NCBI RefSeq assembly: GCF_918741285.1
Contig: NZ_CAKKNC010000002.1
Coordinates: 186,001-250,000 of the forward strand
DNA length: 64,000 nucleotides
Origin: Sphingobium sp. CECT 9361
Lineage (GTDB): Bacteria; Pseudomonadota; Alphaproteobacteria; Sphingomonadales; Sphingomonadaceae
Direction of reading: 5' to 3'
Position numbers and translations under genes: made by a program. Positions 28,653 through 37,409 of this stretch are shown in pieces. Position 1 is the first letter of the stretch, and the number at the start of each line of letters is the position of its first letter. The notes below the pieces were generated by a model. It ran no database searches and was not told the DNA's origin. It was given only the letters and a program-made list of their open reading frames with translations.

Positions 28653-29717
28653 TCAGCGGTTCTTCAGCGCTTCTGTCACCTTCTTCACATTCTGCGACTG
28701 TCCACGACGCAGGATCATGATGTCGCCATGCGCGACGACGACGATCAGATCCTCGACACCGACCATCGCCACGCGCGGTCCATCGCTATGGACGAGACAG
28801 CGTGCCGTATCGAGCGTCAGCACGTCGCCACGGACGGCATTACCATTGTCGTCCTTATCGCTGATGGCGTGGAGGGAGTCCCAGCTTCCGACGTCCGACC
28901 ATCCCATGTCTACGGGAACGCACGCGACCTTCGCTGCCTTTTCCATGACGGCGTAGTCGATTGAGTCCGAGGGGCAGGCCTCGAAAGAGGTCGCATCGGG
29001 ATAGAAGCGCTGTCCGTCCTTGCGACCTTTTTCCAGCGATGCCTTCGCAGCGACGAGCATGTCTGGCTGAAACTCTTCGAGAGCGGCAAGGTAAGCGTCA
29101 GCCCGGAACAGGAATATCCCCGCGTTCCAGGCATAGCCTCCTTCGGCAAGCATGTCCGCCGCGCGCACTGCATCGGGCTTTTCCACGAAGCGGGTAACTG
29201 CCTTGACGGTCCCCTGCACGGCATCGCCCATCTGAATGTAGCCATAGCCGGTTTCGGGAGCGTCGGGCGTGATACCGAATGTTACCAGCCAGCCTTCCGA
29301 AACAAGCGGCAGCGCTTGCGCGATGGCGGCGTGAAAGGCGGGAAGATCGAGAATGACGTGATCGCTCGGCATGACCAGCAAAGCGTCCGCAGGATTGTCC
29401 GCCACCAATGCGGCGAGGGCGATGGCGGGCGCCGTGTTGCGGCCAAAGGGTTCAAGCAGGATCTGGCTATCGGTAATACCGATTTCCGCCAGTTGCTCCT
29501 CGATCACGTCGGCATGATTGGCATTGGCCACGAGAATCGGAGCGCCGAAGGAAATGTAGGACGCAGCAGTCGCATCGGTACGACGAGCGGTCAGTTGCAG
29601 CATGGTCTCAGCCGCGGTCAAGGCCAGCAATTGCTTGGGTCGTTCAGGGCGTGAAACAGGCCAAAGGCGCGTTCCTGACCCACCAGAAAGGATAACCGGA
29701 ACAACAGATGCCGTCAT
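28653..29717 (-). CDS. manC: Mannose-1-phosphate guanylyltransferase
   Basis: Makes GDP-mannose from mannose-1-phosphate and GTP for polysaccharide synthesis. The 354-residue product has the nucleotidyltransferase signature GGSGTRLWPVSRPERPKQLL at the N-terminus, then LLVMPSDHVI, RFVEKPD and YAWNAGIFLF. It lacks the C-terminal cupin isomerase domain of bifunctional AlgA/ManC enzymes, so it is the monofunctional form. It is divergent from wecB and opens the polysaccharide region. Confidence 0.93.
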   Translation of the reverse strand: MTASVVPVILSGGSGTRLWPVSRPERPKQLLALTAAETMLQLTARRTDATAASYISFGAPILVANANHADVIEEQLAEIGITDSQILLEPFGRNTAPAIALAALVADNPADALLVMPSDHVILDLPAFHAAIAQALPLVSEGWLVTFGITPDAPETGYGYIQMGDAVQGTVKAVTRFVEKPDAVRAADMLAEGGYAWNAGIFLFRADAYLAALEEFQPDMLVAAKASLEKGRKDGQRFYPDATSFEACPSDSIDYAVMEKAAKVACVPVDMGWSDVGSWDSLHAISDKDDNGNAVRGDVLTLDTARCLVHSDGPRVAMVGVEDLIVVVAHGDIMILRRGQSQNVKKVTEALKNR

Positions 29718-29855
29718 GAAGAGTAGTCCTGCCTTTTCGAAAGTGGCGACCCCTTAGCATGTGCAGCATAATCTAAGAAGCCGCGATTAAAGGGCTGTGA
29801 AGGAATTTAGGCCATAACGGCGGGAAACGCTATTAGTTACACATCAGGGGTTTCG
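29718..29855. promoter_or_regulatory. Divergent promoter region between manC and wecB
   Basis: A relatively AT-rich spacer of 138 bases between two genes that point away from each other. No operator was recognised; a weak AGGGG lies before the wecB ATG. Confidence 0.4.
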
Positions 29856-31004
29856 ATGAAGATATTGTGCGTATTCGGAACCCGTCCCGAAGCGATCAAG
29901 CTGTTCCCGGTAATCCATGCGCTGCGCGATGCACCCGGCGTTGACGTTCGTGTTTGCGTCACTGCGCAGCACCGGGGGTTACTCGACCAGGTATTGGAGA
30001 CCGCAGGAATCTTGCCGGATATAGATTTGGACGTCATGACGCCGGACCAGACGCTCGATGGGCTTACGGCGCGACTCATTGTGGAACTGGGCAAGGCATT
30101 TGACAGTGAAAAGCCCGACCGGGTGCTGGTACATGGCGATACGTTGACGACGATGGTGGCCAGTCTTGCGGCCTATTATCGCAAAATCCCGGTGGCGCAT
30201 GTCGAAGCGGGGCTTCGCAGCGGCGATATTCATCACCCCTGGCCTGAGGAAGTGAACCGGCGTGTGGTAGCCTGCATCGCGGATATGAACTTCGCGCCAA
30301 CGCAGACGGCGGCCGACGCTCTATTGGCGGAAGGGCGCGATCCTGCTGGCATCTATGTGACGGGCAACACCGTGATTGACGCATTGCTCGCGACAAAGGC
30401 GCGCATATCTCTGGAGCCTGCGCTAGCCGGCGGCCTTGACGACTTGGCGACACGCTTTGCGGGCAAGCGCATCATCGCCGTCACAAGTCACCGGCGGGAG
30501 AATTTCGGCGGAGGCATGGAAGCGATTGCCAAGGCCGTCCGGGACATTGCAGCGCGACCGGATGTCGCCATCATCTTCCCGGTGCATCCCAATCCCAACG
30601 TGCGGAAGGTGATGGATGCGGAGCTGGACGGGCTGGCGAATGTCGCCATGATCGATCCGCTGGACTATCCGCATTTCGTCCGCCTTCTCGACATGTGCCA
30701 CATCGTCCTGACCGATAGCGGCGGCGTACAGGAAGAAGCGCCTTCGCTGGGCAAGCCGGTGCTCGTCATGCGGGAGACGACCGAGCGACCAGAAGGGGTT
30801 GCAGCGGGAACGGCGAAGTTGGTCGGAACGGATCGTCACAGGATCGTGGCAGAGGTTTTCGCCTTACTGGACGACGATGCGGCTTATGCCGAAATGGCAC
30901 GGGCGCATAATCCGTTCGGGGATGGAGAGGCGAGCGGGCGGATAGCTGGCGTGATCGGAACGAATGCGCACCAAAGTGCCCAAGGGGATAACATCGCCGC
31001 CTGA
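29856..31004 (+). CDS. wecB: UDP-N-acetylglucosamine 2-epimerase (non-hydrolysing)
   Basis: Interconverts UDP-GlcNAc and UDP-ManNAc in the cytoplasm. The 382-residue GT-B-fold protein begins MKILCVFGTRPEAIKLFPVI, has HVEAGLRSGD (catalytic acid region), TSHRRENFGGG, FPVHPNPNVRK and the C-terminal LTDSGGVQEEAPSLGKPVL signature. It is followed by wecC, which oxidises its product, as usual for ManNAcA-containing polysaccharides. Confidence 0.95.
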   Translation: MKILCVFGTRPEAIKLFPVIHALRDAPGVDVRVCVTAQHRGLLDQVLETAGILPDIDLDVMTPDQTLDGLTARLIVELGKAFDSEKPDRVLVHGDTLTTMVASLAAYYRKIPVAHVEAGLRSGDIHHPWPEEVNRRVVACIADMNFAPTQTAADALLAEGRDPAGIYVTGNTVIDALLATKARISLEPALAGGLDDLATRFAGKRIIAVTSHRRENFGGGMEAIAKAVRDIAARPDVAIIFPVHPNPNVRKVMDAELDGLANVAMIDPLDYPHFVRLLDMCHIVLTDSGGVQEEAPSLGKPVLVMRETTERPEGVAAGTAKLVGTDRHRIVAEVFALLDDDAAYAEMARAHNPFGDGEASGRIAGVIGTNAHQSAQGDNIAA

Positions 31005-31110
31005 CGCTGACCTTCCGATGGGCAAATCCGATGCTGGCCCATTACCGAAATATTCAGCTTTTCAAGGCAGGAATGTCCGCAAATCCACCTACCACGGGAA
31101 TTTGCATTTC

Positions 31111-32406
31111 ATGCCGGTCGACATCGAACAACAGGTTTCCGTTATCGGTCTTGGCTATATCGGGCTGCCAACCGCTGCATTGATTGCACGGTCCGGGGCA
31201 AAGGTCCTGGGCATAGACGTGTCGCAGACCGTTGTGGATACGGTCAACAATGGCCGAGTGCATATCGAAGAAGTCGATTTGGACGGGCTGGTACAGGGCG
31301 TAGTCGCGCGTGGATTGCTGCGCGCATCCACCCAAGTCGAGCCGAGCGATGTATTCGTGATCGCAGTGCCGACCCCTGTTTCGGAAGATCATGCGCCCGA
31401 CATCAGCTTTGTCCTGTCGGCAGCGAGAACGATCGCGCCGGTGTTGAAAGCGGGCGACACAGTCATTCTGGAATCGACCTCGCCGGTTGGCACTACTGAA
31501 GCCATGCGCGATTTGCTGGGGACGCTGCGCGGCGATCTCAAGATGCCGGGGCAGGGCGGGGTGCCGGACGTCTCCATCGCCTATTGCCCGGAACGGGTTC
31601 TTCCGGGCCGCATTCTGGTCGAGTTAATCGACAACGACCGATGCATCGGGGGCATAACGCCGCGTTGCGCACGAAAGGCGCTGGGCTTCTATCGCCAGTT
31701 CGTTCGCGGGCAATGTATCACTACGACTGCGCGGGCGGCTGAGATGGTTAAGCTAGTTGAGAACAGCTTCCGTGACGTAAACATTGCGTTCGCCAACGAA
31801 CTGTCGGTCATTGCCGAGGGCATGGGGATTGACGTTTGGGAAGTGATACGTCTGGCCAATCGTCATCCACGTGTGAACATATTGTCGCCCGGTCCTGGTG
31901 TGGGCGGTCATTGCATTGCCGTCGATCCGTGGTTCATTGTGCATGGCGACCCTGAAAATGCGAAGATCATCCGCACGGCACGGGAAGTGAACGACGCGAA
32001 AACCGATTATGTCGTTGCGAAGGCTTCAGACCTGATCGACACCCATCCGGGTGCGGAAATTGCGTGCCTCGGCCTGGCGTTCAAAGCCAACATCGACGAC
32101 TTCCGTGAAAGCCCTGCGGTCAAGGTCGCAGCCCGATTGGCGCGACGCTATGGTCGGCGGATCAAACTCGTCGAACCTTATGCTGCTGACCTACCTGTGG
32201 ATTTTGTCGGTACGGGGGCAGAGTTGATCGATATCGATAGTGCGTTGGAACGCTGCGATGTATTCATCGTGCTTGTCGATCACGACATCTTCAAGTCCGT
32301 TCCTGTCGAAGAGCGGGCGAGCAAAACCGTATACGACACGCGGGGCATATGGCCCGATCAGCCAATGGCCACCACTCAACCCATCCGGATCGCGGGCGCA
32401 GCGTAA
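31111..32406 (+). CDS. wecC: UDP-N-acetyl-D-mannosamine dehydrogenase
   Basis: An NAD-dependent 4-electron oxidation enzyme that turns UDP-ManNAc into UDP-ManNAcA. The Rossmann motif VIGLGYIGLPTAA is near the N-terminus, the Pro/Glu-rich substrate loop is ESTSPVGTT, and the catalytic cysteine lies in GPGVGGHCIAVDPWF. GLAFKANIDDFRESPA is the C-terminal signature. The ATG at 31111 was chosen because it directly precedes the Rossmann fold; in-frame codons back to 30964 overlap wecB and look unrelated. 431 residues. Confidence 0.94.
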   Translation: MPVDIEQQVSVIGLGYIGLPTAALIARSGAKVLGIDVSQTVVDTVNNGRVHIEEVDLDGLVQGVVARGLLRASTQVEPSDVFVIAVPTPVSEDHAPDISFVLSAARTIAPVLKAGDTVILESTSPVGTTEAMRDLLGTLRGDLKMPGQGGVPDVSIAYCPERVLPGRILVELIDNDRCIGGITPRCARKALGFYRQFVRGQCITTTARAAEMVKLVENSFRDVNIAFANELSVIAEGMGIDVWEVIRLANRHPRVNILSPGPGVGGHCIAVDPWFIVHGDPENAKIIRTAREVNDAKTDYVVAKASDLIDTHPGAEIACLGLAFKANIDDFRESPAVKVAARLARRYGRRIKLVEPYAADLPVDFVGTGAELIDIDSALERCDVFIVLVDHDIFKSVPVEERASKTVYDTRGIWPDQPMATTQPIRIAGAA

Positions 32407-32467
32407 GTCTGATCGACTTGCCATTCTGACGATTGGAAGGCTGGCGATGCTCTGCTAAAGGGCTGGA

Positions 32468-33172
32468 ATGTTGATGCGTTTCGTGATCGCCCTGTTCTTT
32501 GCTTCGCTGGCTGCCAACGTTGCCTTTGTGCTGCGCGATCCCAGTTGGTGGGTGTTTCCCGCCATGCTCGTCGGGTGGTATGGTGCGGATTTGCTGTCTG
32601 GCGCAGTTCATATGTATATGGACTATCGGCCCTGCGTGACGGGCGTCGGTTTGGATCGGCTATATTTTTATGGCGGATCGCGTGAATCGCAGGAATATCA
32701 AACTATGTTTCGCAGTGCGATGAAGCGCATCAATCCGCTCGAACGGTTGGTTTATGATTTCAAGAACCACCATCCACGGCCCGATGCACTGGGTAGGCGC
32801 GGGGTCGTGCGCTTGATCGGATCGACGGTTCTTGCCGGGGCGCTGCCACTTTCTCTACTGATGAATGCCGCAGCCGTCATGTTCCCGGTCCCCGGCTGGG
32901 CTATCGCAGCTATGGTCGCATTACTGCTAGGCGGCGCTTTCGCCCAATATTTCCACGGCACATTACATCGCGCCGACAATGTCTGGATCGTGCGGGTCAT
33001 GCGGCAAACAGGACTGCTGATGACGCCCGCAGCGCATCAATTGCATCACGATACCCTGAAACGTGATTTCAGCACCAATTGCGGTTGGAGTAATCCGCTG
33101 TTGAACCGGGTTTTCAAGATTGCGTATGAAAGGCAATGGTTGCGGGACGAGGGGCTTGAGCCCGTTGGCTAA
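32468..33172 (+). CDS. CarF/TMEM189-type lipid desaturase (plasmanylethanolamine desaturase family)
   Basis: A 234-residue integral membrane protein with three to four hydrophobic segments. The histidine pattern of the TMEM189/CarF family can be followed: Asp41, His48 and Asp52 in DLLSGAVHMYMD; His101-His102 in FKNHHPRP; His163 and His167 in QYFHGTLH; His190, His193 and His194 in PAAHQLHH; then the GWSNPLLN motif. Family members put the vinyl-ether double bond into ether phospholipids (plasmalogens) using a di-iron centre. It lies 61 bases downstream of wecC with AGGG before the ATG, so it is probably co-transcribed with the amino-sugar genes. The true substrate here is unknown. Confidence 0.85.
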   Translation: MLMRFVIALFFASLAANVAFVLRDPSWWVFPAMLVGWYGADLLSGAVHMYMDYRPCVTGVGLDRLYFYGGSRESQEYQTMFRSAMKRINPLERLVYDFKNHHPRPDALGRRGVVRLIGSTVLAGALPLSLLMNAAAVMFPVPGWAIAAMVALLLGGAFAQYFHGTLHRADNVWIVRVMRQTGLLMTPAAHQLHHDTLKRDFSTNCGWSNPLLNRVFKIAYERQWLRDEGLEPVG

Positions 33173-33185
33173 GCAACAAGATCGT

Positions 33186-34358
33186 TCATAGGACGTTTCT
33201 CTCCCGAACGGTTGGAAGCCACGCATCTACCTTGGTAAAATGCTCATCCCATGTGGGAGCATGAAACCCCTCCATACGATCCACCTGTTTGTGTCGCGCC
33301 GGACTATCTTTCGGCAAATACGCCTCAATCGTTTGGCGCCAACCGAGACCATCGATCGGACTAAGATATTCGGGGATATCATCGGCCAATTCCCGAAAGA
33401 CTCCGATGTCGCTGGCGATAACAGGCAGCCCTGTTGCTAACGCTTCGATCAGTGGCATTCCATAACCTTCGGTGAAGGAGGGGAACAGTAAGGCGCGCGC
33501 ATGATGGAAATAGCGGGCCACTTCCTCGTCCGGACAATGCGGTAGCTCCAGCACATGGCGCGAAAGCCCCGGACATCTTTCAAGCAGATCTACAGCTTGT
33601 TCGCTTTCCCAGCCACGTTTTCCTATGATCACCAGAACAGGCGCATTCTCGCCCATGTCGGCAACCATGTCGCGCCAGATGTTCAACATGAGGATATGGT
33701 TTTTTCGGCCTTCGATCGTACCCAGCATGACGAAATAGGGGCGGTCGATAGGGCTGGGCGTCTGATCGGGACGTGTCATCAAACGTGTCCCAAGATAGGC
33801 AGTCAAGGTGGGCGGCATAGGGTGATCGTGCGCGCCAGCAAACTGCTGCAGTGCTTTTACGGTGTCGTTGGAATTGGCGATTACACCGTGACCGCGATTG
33901 AGGATCGTTCGGACACGTTCAGTATGACGGACGTCTTCGCCTGCGCGACAATATTCCGGATGGGTTATCGGGATCAGGTCGTGGAGCAGGTAAATCGGGC
34001 TAACCTCTAAAGAGGCCGCACTCGATTTTGAGTCCAGCCCGGTGTGGCCGACATTGAGATATGGTCTTCCCATGCCGCGGCTCGCATCACCGAAATTCGA
34101 GAGGATCGCACGGATCCCCAATATGGACATGTCCCGCTTAAATCCGCCTATGCCGAAACGAAGGATCGCGAAAAGGCGGTCGGACTGTTCCGGCGACAAG
34201 ATACGCCGAAAGCGACCGCGCTCTACAACTGCCTGGGCTTGGGGCGCAAAATGTTTGAGATAGGCAAGGCACACATGGTCGACCCCCGTAGGCATTCCGC
34301 CAACCCAGATGCGCCAGATCAGGCGGCGTACGTCTAGCAATAATGGACGAGAACGCAC
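33186..34358 (-). CDS. Glycosyltransferase, family 4 type
   Basis: A GT-B glycosyltransferase of 390 residues. The N-terminal domain starts RPLLLDVRRLIWRIWVGGMP, and the donor domain has YFVMLGTIEGRKNH, VLVIIGKRGWESE and the EX7E-type signature FPSFTEGYGMPLIEALATG with PVIASDIG. The start is set at GTG 34358, which has AGGTGA seven bases upstream and begins at the conserved domain; a TTG at 34427 and an ATG at 34403 are in frame but poorly supported. It is the last gene of the - strand capsule run. Donor and acceptor sugars are unknown. Confidence 0.85.
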   Translation of the reverse strand: MRSRPLLLDVRRLIWRIWVGGMPTGVDHVCLAYLKHFAPQAQAVVERGRFRRILSPEQSDRLFAILRFGIGGFKRDMSILGIRAILSNFGDASRGMGRPYLNVGHTGLDSKSSAASLEVSPIYLLHDLIPITHPEYCRAGEDVRHTERVRTILNRGHGVIANSNDTVKALQQFAGAHDHPMPPTLTAYLGTRLMTRPDQTPSPIDRPYFVMLGTIEGRKNHILMLNIWRDMVADMGENAPVLVIIGKRGWESEQAVDLLERCPGLSRHVLELPHCPDEEVARYFHHARALLFPSFTEGYGMPLIEALATGLPVIASDIGVFRELADDIPEYLSPIDGLGWRQTIEAYLPKDSPARHKQVDRMEGFHAPTWDEHFTKVDAWLPTVRERNVL

Positions 34359-34471
34359 TCTAACTTCACCTGACGCCGATATTGAATGGCAGTTGCCACA
34401 CATTGTTTCCGAAAAAAAGCGATACAACTTTGACTAACTGTCAGAAGAAAATACCTGTCATCACAAGATTT

Positions 34472-35782
34472 CTACGACAAAATTCTTCTGGACACGGATT
34501 CTATCAATATGGAAACCGCGGTGTTGCTCGCAAAGCCGCCCCTGACTAGGCAATCATTATGCAGCACTTGGCGAAAAGAACGCCACGTAGCATCGTCCGG
34601 CGTTTGTGGATCGGTCCAGAACCGGTCGAGTTCTCCCTGATGCGTAATACCCTGAATATCGTATATCGCATCACCAAGAACAGTAACGGGAATTCTGGAT
34701 TCAAGCGCAAAAGTACCCGATGTTGAGTTGACCGTGACCATTCCAACGGAATGTTTTGCCAAATAAGCCAAATCGCCGCCCGCAAGGTGAACCACTCGAT
34801 CGGCCAGATTTTGCCGCGTGGCTTCGCGCTTAACAAACCTGGACCAGATCGTCGTCCCGGCGTCCAGTGGATGCTCCTTGATAAGGAGCATGGCGTCGGC
34901 GGGCGCATGGTGCGCAAAACTGTCGAGCACATAGTGCACCGCGCTTGCCATGTCGGGAAAGGGGCTGTGTTCGCGGATCTGATAGTCTGAGCTGAGCTGA
35001 AGGGGGAAAAGAAAGTAACGTTTTCCTTCAACCCGGGCGAGCGCGCGCTTTGTGCGTTGCTCTGCGAGTCTTTTGGTTACGACCAGCTTCCATCCCCACC
35101 GCACCCCTTCAATCAATACAGATCCAGGTCGGTGCGAACGATAATGGGGAAAGCGCCAGCATTGCGTGACGACATGATGAAAATAGCGATAGCTGTCTCT
35201 GATACGCCTATCGAAGCTCGCCGTTATGGGGGGCAGTTCGGGGACGGGGGGCAGGGTGCGAGCCTGTTCGAGAAACCATTTCGGGTCACGCGGCAATGTA
35301 GAGTGACCGTTCACGCCATCCAGTTCCATTGTCACCCAGTCGGGACGAATATAGCCTTCCTCGAACACATGAATATTGATGTCGCGCAGTTTCGCCATTC
35401 CGTGTGCGGCGCGATGCATAGGGCGACAATCGCCGAAGAGCATGACATCGGTAATGCCCTTGTCGCGAAGGAAATGATCGAAAAAACGAGGCCACTTGGC
35501 GAAGCGATCGCGAAAATCGACGGCGCCTTCGCCCGGCCAGTCGATCCGGTCGCCGCCATTGAAATTGATGCGATGCACCGCGGCACCCAACGCGCGCAGC
35601 CGCTCACCCAGTAAGCAGAAAAAGGGGCCGGGCGGTCCCTGAAGCATGACAAATACACGGCCGGCTAATGACGGCTGCGCTGCCGGCGGAAGATCGCGAC
35701 TTACATCGCGAAGATGCGACTTGGCCGTAGGGCTGCTGCGAAAGCCGACGGTGGGCTCATTGCCAATATCAAACTTCTTCAA
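34472..35782 (-). CDS. kpsS: Capsule polysaccharide biosynthesis protein, KpsS-like Kdo transferase
   Basis: Retaining beta-Kdo transferase of the KpsS type, which starts the poly-Kdo linker on the lipid anchor of exported capsules. Visible landmarks are VFVMLQGPPGPFFCLLGERL, VHRINFNGGDRIDWPG, VFEEGYIRPDWVTMELDGVN (Glu-Glu-Gly-Tyr-Ile-Arg-Pro signature), LLIKEHPLDAG and VNSTSGTFALE. The start at 35782 is a TTG overlapping the end of kpsC by 14 bases and is uncertain; the conserved domain begins around residue 40. Length 436 residues is normal. Confidence 0.85.
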   Translation of the reverse strand: MKKFDIGNEPTVGFRSSPTAKSHLRDVSRDLPPAAQPSLAGRVFVMLQGPPGPFFCLLGERLRALGAAVHRINFNGGDRIDWPGEGAVDFRDRFAKWPRFFDHFLRDKGITDVMLFGDCRPMHRAAHGMAKLRDINIHVFEEGYIRPDWVTMELDGVNGHSTLPRDPKWFLEQARTLPPVPELPPITASFDRRIRDSYRYFHHVVTQCWRFPHYRSHRPGSVLIEGVRWGWKLVVTKRLAEQRTKRALARVEGKRYFLFPLQLSSDYQIREHSPFPDMASAVHYVLDSFAHHAPADAMLLIKEHPLDAGTTIWSRFVKREATRQNLADRVVHLAGGDLAYLAKHSVGMVTVNSTSGTFALESRIPVTVLGDAIYDIQGITHQGELDRFWTDPQTPDDATWRSFRQVLHNDCLVRGGFASNTAVSILIESVSRRILS

Positions 35783-37409
35783 CGGAACCCGCCCGGAATC
35801 GCCAGCGATTCACTTTTCCCTGAAGCCTGCGTAGCGGCACGATGAATCGGCTTTCCTTCTTTACCCCTGCAACCAGCCGCCTCACCAGTATCTCAGGGGG
35901 GCAGGGCAGGCCAGTGACCGGGTCTAAATAGCGGGGATAAAGCAACAGCACGGCTGCCGCTAGTTCATTGATGACGATGCGTCTTTTACGGCGCGTAGGT
36001 GTTGCTGCAAGGTCACGGGTCAAGCCCCAGCCAGCATAAAATGGGGTGCCGTGACACGTGACATCCTTACCCCGCAACAGCGCTTCGAATCCTGCGAGCG
36101 ATGATAGCACGTGCACAGCATCGACCATATCCAGCAGCGCCGAAATGGCCGTGCCCCGATCTATAGAGTCAGCGTAAGCCAGCGCCGCCTCATCCGAAAC
36201 ATGGCCTTTGCGATGCCCGGCATCCACATCGGGATGCGGGCGATAGATTATGTAGGCGTCGGGTTCCGCAGCACGCGCACGCCGCAAAAGATCAAGATTG
36301 CCGCGCACATCGCCCCGCGCTGCCAATACCGAACGGTCGTCCTCAACCTGCCCCGGCACAAGCAGATGCCGCTTGTCTCCACCCGGCCGGTCCAGCGTAC
36401 CGCTGCCTACGCCATATTTCGACAAGCCTGAAGATACGATCAGTTCGCGTATGGCCGCCGCTCTGGCCAACTGTTCCGGCATAATGTCTGCATCATTCAA
36501 CAATCGCTCCAGAGCGCTTTCTTGTGCCGGATCGAAATGAACGCCTATGGAATCGACCGTGATGGAAAGAGGGGGAACGCAGTCAGCGCCAAGGCCAATC
36601 GACCGGATGAATCCGTCCTCAACTTCGTGCAGCAGGGCAGGGTTATTGGCCGCGCGCTGTTCTATAGCCTTTAGCAGGTCGGGCGGTGTCTTCGCTTTCC
36701 ACACCGCAACCGCCGCATCCAGGGGCAAGGACTGCAGCGCATCGAGTGACGCAATATGGTGAACGTTCGAACATCCGTTCCAGAGCAGCGGTTCGACCGT
36801 CTCGCGCTTCCAGAAAGCCATGCCTGCAGCCGCTGCAATCGTCCGATTGGCATCAATGATGCTGCGCCAATACGCTAATAGTTCAATCGTTTGGGCCATG
36901 CCGACAGGTTCGGTGGTGAATGGGTCGATGTGCACCCATTGCTGGCAGTATTCGTGCAGCGTTGCGATGGCATCGGGATAGGGTGCTCCGTCCATCCCCT
37001 CGACTGCGCGCCCTGCCAAAACCGCGATAAGCAAGCGCTCATCGTCGAAATTGCCCCAGAACATCGATGCTTTATCGGACATGTGCCAAGGGTCAGCGTC
37101 GCCGATGACCACCGCGATGTGCGACGTATCGACTTGTTGTGCGACAGTCTTATCCTTCGCCCACAGGACGAACGGCTTTTCTATGATGGTGGCACGTTCA
37201 ACCATGCTCCTCGCACTGACCGTATCCCACGGGCACCCGACGATAGCGCCAGCGGGTATAGCGGGCTGCGCAGCCCAGAATGTGCCGCCTACTTTTGCAT
37301 CCCGTAGCAGCGGCAGGATGATTTCGGATTCATCCGTACCTTTACCAGCACGGGCTAGCTGCGTGACTTTGCTGCCGGGAAAGGGCGGGATGCGGAGCAA
37401 CGGTATCAT
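35769..37409 (-). CDS. kpsC: Capsule polysaccharide biosynthesis protein, KpsC-like Kdo transferase
   Basis: A 546-residue KpsC-type beta-Kdo transferase. One full module is visible: VEDGFIRSIGLG, PPLSITVDSIGVHFD, VPGQVEDDRSVL, YIIYRPHPDVDAG and GFEALLRGKDVTCHGTPFYAGWG. The E. coli protein has two such modules for alternating linkages; here the N-terminal 240 residues are divergent and lack the second copy of these motifs. The ATG at 37409 overlaps the upstream hydrolase gene by four bases; the longer in-frame ORF to 37505 is inside that gene. It lies between the Kdo synthesis genes and kpsS in one - strand run. Confidence 0.85.
   Translation of the reverse strand: MIPLLRIPPFPGSKVTQLARAGKGTDESEIILPLLRDAKVGGTFWAAQPAIPAGAIVGCPWDTVSARSMVERATIIEKPFVLWAKDKTVAQQVDTSHIAVVIGDADPWHMSDKASMFWGNFDDERLLIAVLAGRAVEGMDGAPYPDAIATLHEYCQQWVHIDPFTTEPVGMAQTIELLAYWRSIIDANRTIAAAAGMAFWKRETVEPLLWNGCSNVHHIASLDALQSLPLDAAVAVWKAKTPPDLLKAIEQRAANNPALLHEVEDGFIRSIGLGADCVPPLSITVDSIGVHFDPAQESALERLLNDADIMPEQLARAAAIRELIVSSGLSKYGVGSGTLDRPGGDKRHLLVPGQVEDDRSVLAARGDVRGNLDLLRRARAAEPDAYIIYRPHPDVDAGHRKGHVSDEAALAYADSIDRGTAISALLDMVDAVHVLSSLAGFEALLRGKDVTCHGTPFYAGWGLTRDLAATPTRRKRRIVINELAAAVLLLYPRYLDPVTGLPCPPEILVRRLVAGVKKESRFIVPLRRLQGKVNRWRFRAGSVEEV

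Noticed and set aside
30964..31110. Possible N-terminal extension of wecC overlapping wecB
   Set aside because: The Rossmann motif begins right after the ATG at 31111; the extension has no family counterpart.
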